A stretch of 64,000 nt of DNA from CANKHA01 sp963731585. Lineage in GTDB: Bacteria; Pseudomonadota; Alphaproteobacteria; Rhizobiales; Xanthobacteraceae. Below the pieces are notes generated by a model. It saw only the letters and a list, made by a program, of their open reading frames with translations, searched no databases and was not told the DNA's origin. Below are positions 1 to 9,711 of this stretch, in pieces; positions within the stretch are counted from its first letter, which is position 1; every line of letters begins with the position of its first letter. The stretch covers positions 124,001 to 188,000 of the forward strand of contig CAVSWC010000013.1 in the NCBI GenBank assembly GCA_963731585.1, given 5' to 3'. The position numbers were made by a program, and so were the translations under genes.

Positions 1-26
1 GCTCAATCACGTGAATTGAGACTGGC

Positions 27-1486
27 ATGAACGTCCAAACCAAGCCGGCCGCCGCGATCCGCCACGAAGGCATGCGCATTGCCGGCCAGCGTGTCGACCT
101 GGACGAGCGGATCGAGGTTTTCAATCCCTATAATAATGCGGTGGTCGGCACGGTGCCGGCAGCGCGCGCCGAGCATGTGCGCGCGGCTTTCGCCAAGGCC
201 GCGGCTTTCAAGCCCAAGCTCACCCGCTACGAGCGGCAGCAGATCCTGCTGCGCACGGCCGAGCTGCTGCGCGACCGCAAGGAAGATTTCGCCCGGCTGA
301 TCACCGCGGAGTCCGGGCTGTGCTGGAAGGATTCGCTTTACGAGGCCGGCCGCGCCTATGACGTTTATTCCTTCGCCGGCCAGCTCACCATTTTGGACGA
401 CGGCGAAATCTATTCCTGCGATATCTCGCCCCAGGCCAAGCTGCGCAAGATCTTCACCATGCGCATGCCGCTGCAACGGCGTCATCTCCGCGATCACGCC
501 GTTCAATCATCCGCTCAACATGGTGTCGCACAAGATCGCACCGGCCATCGCCACCAATAACCGGGTGGTGCTGAAGCCGACCGAACTGACGCCGCTGACC
601 GCGCTGGCGCTGGCGGACGTGCTCTACGAAGCCGGGCTGCCGCCGGAAATGCTGTCGGTCGTCACCGGCAATCCCTCTACCATGGGGGACGCCATGATCA
701 CCGATCCGGACTGCGACCTCGATCACCTTCACCGGCTCGGTGAAGGTCGGCAAATACATCGCGGGCAAGGCCGGCTATCGCCGTATCGTGCTGGAGCTCG
801 GCGGCAACGATCCGCTGATCGTGATGGAGGACGCCGATCTCGCCAAGGCGGCCGAGCTGGCGGTCATGGGCGCCACCAAGAATTCCGGCCAGCGTTGCAC
901 CGCGGTCAAGCGCATCCTGGTGGTGGAAAGCGTGGCGGACGAATTCTCCCGGCAGGTCGTCGCCAAGGCGAAGACGCTGAAATTCGGCGATCCGATGGAT
1001 CCCGCTACCGATGTCGGCACCGTCATCAACGAAGGCGCGGCCAAGCTGTTCGAACGGCGGGTGCAGGATGCGGTCGGCAAGGGCGCGGTGCTGCTGCATG
1101 GCGGCCAGCGCGACGGCGCGCTGTATGCCCCGGCGGTCGTGGACAAGGTGCCTTACGATTGCGAGCTGGTGCATGAGGAGACGTTCGGGCCGGTCATTCC
1201 GATCATCCGCTGCCCCGACGACATCGCGGAGGTGATCCGCATCTCCAATTCGACGGCCTATGGACTGTCGTCTGGCGTTTGCACGTCCAAGCTCGAATAC
1301 ATCACCCGCTTCATCAATGAGCTCGAAGTGGGCACCGTCAATGTTTGGGAGGTTCCGGGCTATCGGATCGAGATGTCTCCGTTCGGCGGCATCAAGGATT
1401 CCGGGCTCGGCTACAAGGAGGGTGTTGTCGAGGCGATGAAGTCCTTCACCAATGTGAAGACCTACTCGCTGCCATGGCCGGTTTGA
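27..1486 (+). pseudogene. phnY: Phosphonoacetaldehyde dehydrogenase (PhnY-like), two frameshifts
   Basis: Cytoplasmic NAD(P)-dependent aldehyde dehydrogenase. In the PhnY family the reaction is phosphonoacetaldehyde to phosphonoacetate. The protein reads through only by changing frame twice: near 474 (an extra c in ccgctgcaacggc) and near 721 (an extra g after gacctc). With those bases ignored about 485 residues are continuous, the normal family length, and include TPFNHPLN (cofactor loop), LELGGND (general-base Glu) and KNSGQRC (nucleophile Cys). The sequence alone supports aldehyde dehydrogenase; the PhnY call rests on the 2-aminoethylphosphonate importer genes directly downstream. Both breaks look like single-base insertions without further decay, so an assembly error is as likely as a real pseudogene. 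Phosphonoacetate hydrolase (PhnA) and the transaminase PhnW are not in the window and may lie upstream of base 1. Confidence 0.8.
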
Positions 1487-1581
1487 CTGTACGGGCGGTT
1501 ACGAATGAAGTCTTGTCATCGGCCCTTCATATGTCCGTGACAATCACGGAACGGAAGGCGTGTTCAAACAGGGGAAGTCAG

Positions 1582-2610
1582 ATGAAACGTAAACTGGCAA
1601 TAGGGGCCGTCCTCGGCCTCGCTATGGCGTTTGCAACGGCGCTGCCCGCGGCAGCGCAGAAAACCGAACTCACGATCTATACGGCGCTGGAAAACGACCA
1701 GCTCGCGCCCTTCAAGCAATCCATCGAGGCGGCGGTCCCGGATGTCAGCGTCGTATGGGTGCGCGATTCCACTGGCGTCATCACGGCGCGTTTTCTCGCC
1801 GAGAAAGACAACCCGCGCGCCGATATGGTGATGGGCCTGGCGGCGTCCAGCCTGCTGCTGTTCGAGAAGATGAACGTGCTGGAAACCTACAAGCCCGCCG
1901 GCGTGGATGCTCTCAAGCCGGCCTACCGCGACAGCACCGAACCCTACACCTGGACCGGCATGGACGCCTTCATCGGCGTGATCTGCTTCAACACCGCGGA
2001 AGCCGGCAAGGCCAAGATCACGGCGCCGGCGTCTTGGAAGGATCTGACCAAGGCGGAATACAAAGGTCACCTGGTGATGCCGCATCCGGCGTCTTCCGGC
2101 ACCGGCTATCTCACCGTGGCTGCCTGGCTGCAGCTCATGGGCGAGGCGGACGCCTGGAAATTCATGGATGCGCTGCATGAAAACATGGCGGTCTATACCC
2201 ATTCCGGTTCGGCGCCTTGCGTGCAGGCGGCCAAGGGCGAACGTATCGCCGGCATCGCGCTCGACATGCGCGGCGCTTCGGAAAAGACCAAGGGCGCTCC
2301 GCTCGAGGTCATTGTCCCGACGGAAGGCGTCGGCTGGGACATGGAAGCCGTCGCCATCGTCAAGGGGACGAAGAAGCTTGCGGCAGCCAAGAAGGTTGCG
2401 GACTGGAGCGCCACCAAGGCGGCAAATGAGCTCTATTCCAAGACCTACGCCGCCGTCGCCCATCCGGAGGTCAAGAACATTCCGCAGAATTATCCCCCGA
2501 CCGCCGAGAAGGGCATGGTGAAAAACGATTTCGCCTGGATGGCTGAAAACCGCGAGCGCATTCTCGCGGAATGGGCCAAGCGTTACGAATCCAAGGCCGC
2601 GCCGAAGTAA
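1582..2610 (+). CDS. phnS: 2-aminoethylphosphonate ABC transporter, periplasmic binding protein
   Basis: A secreted solute-binding protein of 342 residues that captures 2-aminoethylphosphonate for the importer encoded next. The start is the ATG at 1582, preceded by a ggggaag ribosome site. It gives a classic signal peptide (MKRK, a hydrophobic stretch, cleavage after AAAQ near residue 25). An in-frame open stretch extends upstream to 1345 but overlaps phnY and has no signal-peptide logic. The mature part has the family-1 iron/putrescine-type binding fold (TIYTALENDQLAPF at the start of the first lobe, TGMDAFIGVICFN at the hinge). Order and sequence match the PhnS2-type proteins that accompany PhnT2 and PhnU2. 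The ligand is inferred from family and context. A strong hairpin follows the stop codon. Confidence 0.85.
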   Translation: MKRKLAIGAVLGLAMAFATALPAAAQKTELTIYTALENDQLAPFKQSIEAAVPDVSVVWVRDSTGVITARFLAEKDNPRADMVMGLAASSLLLFEKMNVLETYKPAGVDALKPAYRDSTEPYTWTGMDAFIGVICFNTAEAGKAKITAPASWKDLTKAEYKGHLVMPHPASSGTGYLTVAAWLQLMGEADAWKFMDALHENMAVYTHSGSAPCVQAAKGERIAGIALDMRGASEKTKGAPLEVIVPTEGVGWDMEAVAIVKGTKKLAAAKKVADWSATKAANELYSKTYAAVAHPEVKNIPQNYPPTAEKGMVKNDFAWMAENRERILAEWAKRYESKAAPK

Positions 2611-2627
2611 AGGCAACCGGAAACCGT

Positions 2628-2649
2628 CCCCCGGGGCTTGCCCCGGGGG
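2628..2649. terminator. GC-rich hairpin between binding-protein and ATPase genes
   Basis: A perfect 10-base inverted repeat, cccccggggc and gccccggggg, separated by tt, lies 18 bases after the phnS stop and 58 bases before the phnT start. No U-run follows, so it is not a standard intrinsic terminator. Hairpins in this position are common after binding-protein genes, where they stabilise the upstream mRNA and reduce downstream expression. That role is inferred. Confidence 0.55.
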
Positions 2650-2707
2650 GCTATCTCCCCCACCATGTCCTTGCCGGGAAAGGCATTGAGCAATTGGGCA
2701 GGGTGCA

Positions 2708-3847
2708 ATGAAGAGTCCGAACGATCCGGCACCCCACAGGGGGATTGGGTCCGGCAACGGTTCCGCGGTGCAGGCTGCGCCGTTTCTGCGCATCCGCAAT
2801 CTGACCAAACGCTTCGGCGTCTTCACCGCGCTGCAGACTGTTTCGCTCGATGTCTATCGCGGCGAATTCATCTGTTTTCTTGGGCCTTCCGGCTGCGGCA
2901 AGACAACCCTGCTGCGCGCGATCGCCGGCCTCGACCCGCAGGACGAAGGCAGCATCGAGATCGCGGGCCGCGATGTGTCGCGGCTGCCGCCGGCGGCGCG
3001 GGATTTCGGCATCGTTTTCCAATCCTACGCGCTCTTTCCCAACCTGACGGTCGCCGGCAACGTCGGCTATGGCCTGGTCAATCGCAGGAAATCGCGCGGC
3101 GAAATCAACGCCCGTGTGCAGGAATTGCTGACGCTTGTCGGGCTGAGCGACCAGGAAAAGAAATATCCGGTGCAGCTTTCCGGCGGGCAGCAGCAGCGTG
3201 TCGCGCTGGCCCGCGCTTTGGCGACATCGCCCGGCCTCTTGTTGCTCGATGAGCCACTCTCCGCGCTCGACGCGCGGGTGCGGCTGCGTCTGCGCGACGA
3301 AATCAAATCCCTGCAGCGGCGATTGGGTGTGACCACCATCATGGTGACGCACGACCAGGAAGAAGCACTCGCCATGGCGGACCGCATCGTGGTGATGAAC
3401 CAGGGCGTCATCGACCAGGTCGGCATGCCGCAGGAGATTTATCGCACGCCGAGCACGCCTTTCGTGGCGGATTTCGTCGGCAGCATGACATTCCTGAATG
3501 CGGAGGTGTCGGGCGCGGACCGCCTGCGGGTCGGCACGCTGGAAATCTGCTGCGCGGACGCCGGTCGCTTCACCCACGGCACGCCGGTGCGGCTCGGCCT
3601 GCGGCCGGAAGAGGTGAGGGTGCGCAATCTCGATGCATCCACGGCCAACGCCATTGATACCACCGTCACCAGCCTGGATTTTCTCGGGCCATTCTGCCGC
3701 GCACAGCTCAAGCCTGCGGGGGCGCCGGATGTGACCATTCTGGCCGATTTCTCCGCCAATCTTGTGCGGGACCTCCAGGTCAGCCAGGGGCAAAAGCTGA
3801 CAATCTCGCTGCCGCCGGATTCGCTTCGGGTTTTTGCCAGGAGTTGA
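2708..3847 (+). CDS. phnT: 2-aminoethylphosphonate ABC transporter, ATP-binding protein
   Basis: Cytoplasmic ATPase subunit of the importer, 379 residues. The ABC core begins near residue 27. Walker A is GPSGCGKT (about residue 60), the signature is LSGGQQQR, Walker B is LLLLDEP and the switch His is in VTHDQEEA. The C-terminal part (about residue 265 on) is a TOBE-type regulatory domain as in iron, putrescine and sulfate importers. The N-terminus carries about 25 extra residues before the core, so a later start is possible. It sits between the binding protein and the permease, with only 3 bases to the latter, so translation is probably coupled. Order and family match PhnT2-type ATPases. Confidence 0.85.
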   Translation: MKSPNDPAPHRGIGSGNGSAVQAAPFLRIRNLTKRFGVFTALQTVSLDVYRGEFICFLGPSGCGKTTLLRAIAGLDPQDEGSIEIAGRDVSRLPPAARDFGIVFQSYALFPNLTVAGNVGYGLVNRRKSRGEINARVQELLTLVGLSDQEKKYPVQLSGGQQQRVALARALATSPGLLLLDEPLSALDARVRLRLRDEIKSLQRRLGVTTIMVTHDQEEALAMADRIVVMNQGVIDQVGMPQEIYRTPSTPFVADFVGSMTFLNAEVSGADRLRVGTLEICCADAGRFTHGTPVRLGLRPEEVRVRNLDASTANAIDTTVTSLDFLGPFCRAQLKPAGAPDVTILADFSANLVRDLQVSQGQKLTISLPPDSLRVFARS

Positions 3848-3850
3848 GTA

Positions 3851-5560
3851 GTGGCCGACGCGGTTATAGCCAGCAAGTCTACGCCGCAGTTCATAGCGCC
3901 GCGCATTGATCGTGACGCCTTGCTGTTCCGCGTCGGCATCGTCGTACTGGTCGGCTGGCTTCTTCTCACCATCGCTTTGCCGCTCTGGACGCTGCTCTCG
4001 AAAAGCTTTCAGAACGCGGACGGCCAGTTTATCGGCTTGGCCAATTACATCCGCTACTTCTCGACACCCGCGCTGTTCAAATCGATATTCAACAGTCTGT
4101 GGGTAGCAGTTATTTCTACCGCCATCGTTATTCCGCTGGCCTATCTCTATGCCTTTGCGCTGACCCGCAGCCGGATGAAGTTCAAAGGATTGTTTTATGC
4201 GGCAGCGCTCTTGCCGGTGTTCGCGCCATCGCTGCTCTCCGCCATTTCGCTGATCTATCTGTTCGGTAACCAGGGTCTTTTGAAGCATCTTTTGTTCGGC
4301 GCTTCAATCTACGGGCCGCTCGGGATCATCATCTCGCAGATCTATTATTGCTTTCCGCCGGCAGTGATCATCTTGGTCACCGCGCTGACGCTGGCCGACG
4401 CGCGGCTTTACGAGGTTGCCGAGGCGCTGGGCACGTCGAAATCCCGTATGTTCCGTACCGTGACTTTGCCGGGCATAAAATATGGCCTGATCAACGCCTG
4501 TTTCGTCGTCTTCACCGTGGTGGTCACCGATTTCGGCATCGCCAAAGTGATCGGCGGCGGTTTCAATGTGCTGGCGACCGATGCCTATAAGCAGGTCATC
4601 GGGCAGCAGAATTTCTCCATGGGCGCGGTGGTCGGCATGATCCTTCTGTTGCCGGCGGTGCTGGCCTTCGTCATCGACCGCCTGGTGCAGCGCCGCCAAT
4701 TCGCGCTCCTGTCAGCGCGCGCAGTGCCGCTTGAGCCGAAGCCCAATGGCTTGCGCGACATTGCCGTCACCATTTACGCCACCATCGTCGCATCGGTGAT
4801 CATCGGCCTGCTCGGCGTTGCGGTCTGGGCCTCCTTCGTCACCTATTGGCCGTACAATCTGTCGCTGTCGTTGCAGAATTACAGCTTCGGCACGTTCGAT
4901 GCCGACGGCTGGTCGCCTTATTTCAACTCGCTGAAGATGGCGGCGCTGGCGGCGCTGATCGGAACGGCGGTGGTTTTCACTGGCGCCTATCTGATCGACA
5001 AGGCCAAGATTTCTCCCGGCGGCAGGGCCTTGGCGCATTTGCTGGCGATGCTGCCGATGGCGGTGCCCGGCCTGGTGCTGGGGCTCGGCTATGTTTTCTT
5101 TTTCAATGCGCCGTGGAATCCGCTGAACTTCCTGTACGGCACGCTGCTTGTGTTAGTGGTGAATACCACCACGCACTTCTACACGGTCGCGCACATCACG
5201 GCGCTCACCGCGCTCAAGCAAATTGATCCCGAGTTCGAATCCGTGGCGGCCTCGCTCAAAGTGCCGGCCTGGCGCACCTTCGGCCGGGTCACGGTGCCGA
5301 TCTGCATGCCGGCCATTCTTGATATCGCCGTCTACATGTTCGTCAGCTCGCTCACCACCGTCTCGGCTGTGATCTTCCTCTACGGTCCCGGCACCAAGCT
5401 GGCCTCCGTCGCGATCGTGCATATGGATGAAGCGGGCGTGACGGCGGGCGCCGCCGCCATGGCGACGCTGATCGTCGCTACCGCATTGGCAGCCAAGCTG
5501 CTGCATCTGGTGATCAACCGACTGGTGCTGGTGCGCCTGCAAGCGTGGCGGCGGCGTTGA
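3851..5560 (+). CDS. phnU: 2-aminoethylphosphonate ABC transporter, fused permease
   Basis: Inner-membrane permease of 569 residues made of two fused transport domains, so one chain can form the whole channel. About twelve hydrophobic segments are visible. Each half has the cytoplasmic EAA loop that docks on the ATPase: YEVAEALGTSKSRMFRTV in the first half and ESVAASLKVPAWRTFGRV in the second. The start is GTG at 3851, three bases after phnT; this avoids an overlap and keeps a basic, polar N-terminus before the first segment. Length and fusion match the PhnU2 family. The stop codon overlaps the next start (tgatg). Confidence 0.85.
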   Translation: MADAVIASKSTPQFIAPRIDRDALLFRVGIVVLVGWLLLTIALPLWTLLSKSFQNADGQFIGLANYIRYFSTPALFKSIFNSLWVAVISTAIVIPLAYLYAFALTRSRMKFKGLFYAAALLPVFAPSLLSAISLIYLFGNQGLLKHLLFGASIYGPLGIIISQIYYCFPPAVIILVTALTLADARLYEVAEALGTSKSRMFRTVTLPGIKYGLINACFVVFTVVVTDFGIAKVIGGGFNVLATDAYKQVIGQQNFSMGAVVGMILLLPAVLAFVIDRLVQRRQFALLSARAVPLEPKPNGLRDIAVTIYATIVASVIIGLLGVAVWASFVTYWPYNLSLSLQNYSFGTFDADGWSPYFNSLKMAALAALIGTAVVFTGAYLIDKAKISPGGRALAHLLAMLPMAVPGLVLGLGYVFFFNAPWNPLNFLYGTLLVLVVNTTTHFYTVAHITALTALKQIDPEFESVAASLKVPAWRTFGRVTVPICMPAILDIAVYMFVSSLTTVSAVIFLYGPGTKLASVAIVHMDEAGVTAGAAAMATLIVATALAAKLLHLVINRLVLVRLQAWRRR

Positions 5561-6924
5561 TGCGTTCACCGGCGACCAATGCACCTGCGTCTTCCGAAAG
5601 CGACACAAATCTGTCGCCAGAGCGGCGCGCCTGGGCGGCGCGCAATCTTGATGCAGCGGGGCGCGCGCTGCTGGCGCAGGACGAGCGGTACTTTCTGCGC
5701 CAGTCGGTTTCGACGCCTTGTCTCAACGCCATCGTGAAAGCCGAAGGCATCTTCATTGAAGACACCGCCGGCCGCCGCATGATGGATTTCCATGGCAACA
5801 ATGTGCATCACATCGGCTACGGCCATGCACGGCTCAAGCGCGCCATCGCCGAGCAGATGGAGGCGCTGCCTTTCACCCCGCGCCGCTACACGTCGGAACC
5901 CGCCGTGGCGCTGGCAAAGAAACTTGCGGCCATCGCGCCGGGCAATCTTGGCAAGCTGCTGTTCACCACCGGCGGCTCCGACGCCGTCGAAGTTAGCATC
6001 AAGCTCGCGCGCGCCGCCACCGGCCGCTACAAGACCTTGTCGTTTTGGGATGCCTTTCACGGCGCGGGCTTTGGCTCAGCCGCCGTCGGCGGCGAGGCGC
6101 TGTTCCGCTCCGGGCCGATCGGTCCGCTGATGCCGGGCGCTGAACATGTTGCGCCATTTTCCAGTTACCGCTGTCCTTACGGAACTTCGAGCGCGGAACA
6201 ATCCTCCGCCGCCTGCGCGCGCATGATCGATTATGTGCTCGGCCGCGAAGGCGATGTTGCCGCGCTGATCGCCGAGCCGGTGCGGGCGGTGCCTTACATT
6301 CCAGCGCCCGGCTTCTGGAAGGAAGTGCGCAAGATCTGCGACCGGCACGGCACCTTGCTGGTATTCGACGAAATCCCGACCGGGCTCGGCAAGACCGGCA
6401 AGATGTTCGCCTGTGAGCACGACGGTGTCGTCCCGGATATCCTGGTGCTTGGCAAGGCTTTGGGCGGCGGCATCCTGCCGATCGCCGCGGTGATCGCGCG
6501 TCCCGAGCTCGATGTGGGAGCCGATTATGCCTTCGGCCATTATACCCATGAGAAGAACCCGGTGACCGCGCGCGCGGCGCTTACGACCATCGAGATCATC
6601 GAAGATGAAGGCCTGGTGGCCAACGCCGCCAAGGTTGGTGCTGCTGCGCTGGCGCGGCTTCACGAGATCATGGCCAAGCGCGCGATTGTGGGCGATGTGC
6701 GCGGCCTCGGCCTCCTTCTCGGCATCGAGCTGGTCAACGACCGCGCCGTGAAGACCCCGGCCAATGCCGAAGCCGAGAAGGCAATGTACCTCGCACTGCA
6801 GAAGGGTCTATCGTTCAAGACCACTTTCGGGAATGTGTTGACCCTGACGCCACCTTTAACTGTGACGCAGGTGCAGATGGATCGCGCGCTCGATATCATC
6901 GATGAATGTCTCGCGGCGATTTGA
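5560..6924 (+). CDS. pbfA: PLP-dependent class III enzyme, probable 1-hydroxy-2-aminoethylphosphonate lyase (PbfA-like)
   Basis: A fold-type I pyridoxal-phosphate enzyme of 454 residues in the class III aminotransferase family. GGSDAVEVS (about 138-146) binds the phosphate, FDE (D270) pairs with the cofactor pyridine and LVLGKALGGG holds the Schiff-base Lys (K299). In phosphonate operons members of this family act as PbfA, an ammonia-lyase converting (R)-1-hydroxy-2-aminoethylphosphonate to phosphonoacetaldehyde, which PhnY would then oxidise. An ordinary 2-aminoethylphosphonate or beta-alanine transaminase cannot be excluded from sequence. The ATG at 5560 overlaps the permease stop (tgatg) and is preferred to an upstream in-frame GTG at 5545 that lies within the permease gene. 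Confidence 0.7.
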   Translation: MRSPATNAPASSESDTNLSPERRAWAARNLDAAGRALLAQDERYFLRQSVSTPCLNAIVKAEGIFIEDTAGRRMMDFHGNNVHHIGYGHARLKRAIAEQMEALPFTPRRYTSEPAVALAKKLAAIAPGNLGKLLFTTGGSDAVEVSIKLARAATGRYKTLSFWDAFHGAGFGSAAVGGEALFRSGPIGPLMPGAEHVAPFSSYRCPYGTSSAEQSSAACARMIDYVLGREGDVAALIAEPVRAVPYIPAPGFWKEVRKICDRHGTLLVFDEIPTGLGKTGKMFACEHDGVVPDILVLGKALGGGILPIAAVIARPELDVGADYAFGHYTHEKNPVTARAALTTIEIIEDEGLVANAAKVGAAALARLHEIMAKRAIVGDVRGLGLLLGIELVNDRAVKTPANAEAEKAMYLALQKGLSFKTTFGNVLTLTPPLTVTQVQMDRALDIIDECLAAI

Positions 6925-6939
6925 AGGGGCAGGGGTATC

Positions 6940-8307
6940 ATGGCTGGCAATCTTTCCTTCGATGAATTGAAGAAGGCCGTCAGATCCGGCGGCATCGATA
7001 CCATTGTCGTGGCGATGGCCGACATGCAGGGCCGCCTGATCGGCAAGCGTTTTCAGGGGGAGTATTTTGTCGACGGCGCGCATGAGGAAACCCACGCCTG
7101 CAACTATCTGCTCGCCAACGATATCGACATGGAGCCGGTGCCCGGCTATGCGGCGGCGAGCTGGGAAAAGGGCTACGGCGATTTTGTCATGAAGCCCGAC
7201 ATGCAGACGCTGCGGCGAATTCCCTGGCTTGCAGGTACCGCACTGGTGCTGGCGGATGTGCTCGACCACCATCACCACGACGTGCCGCATTCGCCGCGTG
7301 CGATGCTGAAAAAGCAGATCGCCCGGCTGCGAAAGCAGAAGAGGCAGGCCTTCCTGGCTTCCGAGCTGGAATTCTACCTGTTCGATGAGTCCTATGAGAG
7401 CGCAGCCGGCAAACGTTACGCCGGCATGAAGACCGCCGGGGCTTACATCGAGGACTACCACGTGCTGCAGACCACCAAGGAGGAGGGGGTGATGCGCGCG
7501 ATCCGCAACGGCCTGCAGGGTGCCGGCATTCCGGTGGAGAATTCCAAGGGCGAGTGGGGTCCCGGCCAGGAAGAGATCAACGTCCGCTATGCCGATGCGC
7601 TGGAGATGGCCGATCGCCACGTCATTTTGAAAAACGGGGTGAAGGAGATCGCCTGGGCGCAAGGCAAGTCGGTCACCTTCATGGCGAAGTGGAACTACGG
7701 CCTCGCCGGCTCGAGCTCGCACATCCATGCATCGCTCTGGGACGCTGCCGGCAAGACGCCGCTGTTCTATGACCGCAAGGGTGAATACGGCATGTCGGCG
7801 CTGATGAAGAGCTTCGTCGCCGGCCAGCTCAAATACGCGCGCGACATCACCTACTTTCTCGCCCCCTACATCAATTCCTACAAGCGTTTCCAGATCGGAA
7901 CCTTCGCCCCGACCAAGGCGATCTGGAGCCGCGACAACCGCACCGCGGGTTTCCGGCTATGCGGTGAGGAAACCAAGGCGATCCGCATCGAGTGCCGCAT
8001 CGGCGGCGCGGACCTCAATCCTTATCTCGCTTTCAGCGCGTTGCTGGCCGCCGGGCTCGCCGGGATCGAGGAGAAACTCAAGCTGCCGCCGGCTTATTCC
8101 GGCGATGCCTATCACGGCGCGCAGCTCGCCGAAGTGCCGAAGACGCTGCGGGAAGCTGCCGACGCCTTCGGGCAATCCAAAATGCTGCGCGCCGCGCTCG
8201 GCGACGCGGTGGTCGATCATTATGTCCGCACCGCGGAATGGGAGCAGTTCGAATACGACCGCCGCATCACCGACTGGGAGCTGACCCGTGGCTTCGAGCG
8301 CTACTGA
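6940..8307 (+). CDS. Glutamine-synthetase-like gamma-glutamyl-amine ligase (PuuA/GlnA3 type)
   Basis: A 455-residue member of the glutamine synthetase superfamily, of the short class that joins glutamate to amines instead of ammonia (PuuA with putrescine, other members with ethanolamine). Visible landmarks are the beta-grasp N-domain (DMQGRLIGKRF), the catalytic acidic strand SELEFYLFDE, the SSSHIHASLWD loop that contacts ATP and metal, and RIECRIGGADLNPYLA. The ATG at 6940 has a good Shine-Dalgarno (aaggggcagggg) and follows pbfA by 15 bases. Position inside a 2-aminoethylphosphonate operon suggests the amine is an aminophosphonate or a derived ethanolamine-like compound; this is inference. 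It is not the housekeeping GlnA, which lacks this amine-type context. Confidence 0.75.
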   Translation: MAGNLSFDELKKAVRSGGIDTIVVAMADMQGRLIGKRFQGEYFVDGAHEETHACNYLLANDIDMEPVPGYAAASWEKGYGDFVMKPDMQTLRRIPWLAGTALVLADVLDHHHHDVPHSPRAMLKKQIARLRKQKRQAFLASELEFYLFDESYESAAGKRYAGMKTAGAYIEDYHVLQTTKEEGVMRAIRNGLQGAGIPVENSKGEWGPGQEEINVRYADALEMADRHVILKNGVKEIAWAQGKSVTFMAKWNYGLAGSSSHIHASLWDAAGKTPLFYDRKGEYGMSALMKSFVAGQLKYARDITYFLAPYINSYKRFQIGTFAPTKAIWSRDNRTAGFRLCGEETKAIRIECRIGGADLNPYLAFSALLAAGLAGIEEKLKLPPAYSGDAYHGAQLAEVPKTLREAADAFGQSKMLRAALGDAVVDHYVRTAEWEQFEYDRRITDWELTRGFERY

Positions 8308-8325
8308 GCGTCATCGAGAGCAGGA

Positions 8326-9711
8326 ATGACCGAGATCGTTTGTGTTTCTCCGGTCGATGGCCGTGAGGTAGCCCGCAAGCGCACGGCTTCGGGCGAGGAG
8401 ATCGCCGCTGCCGTCGCCGCTGCCCGCAAAGCGCAGGCGGCCTGGGCGCAGGTGGCCCTCGTCGAACGCGGCAAGCTCTGCCTTGCCTTTGTGGACGCAA
8501 TGCTGGCGATGAAGGCCGAGATCGGGCCGGAGCTCGCCTGGCAGATGGGCCGGCCGGTGAAATACGGCGGCGGCGAAATGGGCGGCTTCGAGGAACGCTC
8601 CCGCTATATGGTGAGCATCGCCGAAAGCGCATTAGCGCCGGTCGAGCCTGCGGCCAAAGAGGGATTTCGCCGCTATGTGCGCCGCGAGCCGCTCGGCATC
8701 GTGCTCACCATCGCGCCTTGGAATTATCCGTATCTCACCGCGGTGAACTCGATCATACCGGCGCTGATGGCGGGCAATGCCGTGTTGCTCAAACATGCGA
8801 CGCAGACGATCCTGGTGGGCGACCGTTTTCAGGCTGCAATGGACCGCGCCGGTCTGCCGAAGGGATTGTTTCAGAACCTCGTCCTTTCGCACGAAGACAC
8901 GGTCAAGCTGATCGGCTCCGGCCGGATCGACCAGGTTTGCTTCACCGGCTCGGTGGCTTCCGGCCGCGCCATCGAGCAGGCGGCGGCCGGCACCTTCGCC
9001 GGCGTTGGGCTCGAGCTTGGCGGCAAAGACCCTGCCTATGTCCGAAGCGATGTCGATCTCGCCCATGCGATCGAGAATTTGGTCGACGGCAGCTATTTCA
9101 ATTCCGGGCAATGCTGCTGCGGCATCGAACGGATTTATGTACACGCCGATGTCTACGACAAATTCGTTGCCGGCTTCGTCGACCTCGTGAAACAATACGT
9201 GCTGGACGATCCGCTCGATCCTCGCACCACGCTCGGACCGATGGCACAGCAGCGCCTTGCCGCAACCGTGCGTGATCATATCGCCGAGGCGGCGCAAAAG
9301 GGCGCCCGCACGCTGATCGATACCAGGGCCTTTAAGAAAGATAGCGCCGGTTCAACCTACGTCGCGCCGCAGGTCCTGGTCGATGTCGACCACGGCATGA
9401 AGGTCATGATGGAAGAAACCTTCGGTCCGGTCGTCGGCATCATGAAAGTTCGCGACGACGAAGAGGCCATCCGGCTGATGAATGACTTGCCCTACGGCCT
9501 TACCGCATCGCTCTGGACCAGGGATATGGACGCCGCCGAGCGGATCGGCAGCAAAGTTGAAACCGGCACGGTTTATATGAACCGCTGCGACTATCTCGAT
9601 CCCGCCCTGGCCTGGACCGGCGTCAAGGATACCGGTCGCGGCGCGGCTTTGTCGAAGATCGGATACGAGATGCTCACCCGCCCGAAAAGCTTTCACCTGC
9701 GAGCCGTGTGA
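8326..9711 (+). CDS. Aldehyde dehydrogenase family protein
   Basis: An intact 461-residue NAD(P)-dependent aldehyde dehydrogenase. TIAPWNYPYL (about 128-137) is the cofactor loop, FTGSV the dinucleotide turn, LELGGKD supplies the general-base Glu (E230) and FNSGQCCCG the nucleophile (C264 by alignment, within an unusual run of three Cys). EETFGPVVG and a short C-terminal oligomerisation strand follow. It is a different subfamily from the PhnY-like protein upstream. Its place after the gamma-glutamyl ligase and before an alcohol dehydrogenase suggests it oxidises an aldehyde made in the same route, as PuuC does in gamma-glutamyl-putrescine breakdown. The substrate is unknown. Its stop overlaps the next start. 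Confidence 0.8.
   Translation: MTEIVCVSPVDGREVARKRTASGEEIAAAVAAARKAQAAWAQVALVERGKLCLAFVDAMLAMKAEIGPELAWQMGRPVKYGGGEMGGFEERSRYMVSIAESALAPVEPAAKEGFRRYVRREPLGIVLTIAPWNYPYLTAVNSIIPALMAGNAVLLKHATQTILVGDRFQAAMDRAGLPKGLFQNLVLSHEDTVKLIGSGRIDQVCFTGSVASGRAIEQAAAGTFAGVGLELGGKDPAYVRSDVDLAHAIENLVDGSYFNSGQCCCGIERIYVHADVYDKFVAGFVDLVKQYVLDDPLDPRTTLGPMAQQRLAATVRDHIAEAAQKGARTLIDTRAFKKDSAGSTYVAPQVLVDVDHGMKVMMEETFGPVVGIMKVRDDEEAIRLMNDLPYGLTASLWTRDMDAAERIGSKVETGTVYMNRCDYLDPALAWTGVKDTGRGAALSKIGYEMLTRPKSFHLRAV

Noticed and set aside
1345..1581. Upstream extension of the aminoethylphosphonate-binding protein
   Set aside because: It overlaps the end of phnY in another frame and lacks a signal peptide; the ATG at 1582 has both ribosome site and signal.
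6940..8307. Housekeeping glutamine synthetase GlnA
   Set aside because: Shorter amine-ligase type sequence within a phosphonate operon, with no glnB nearby.
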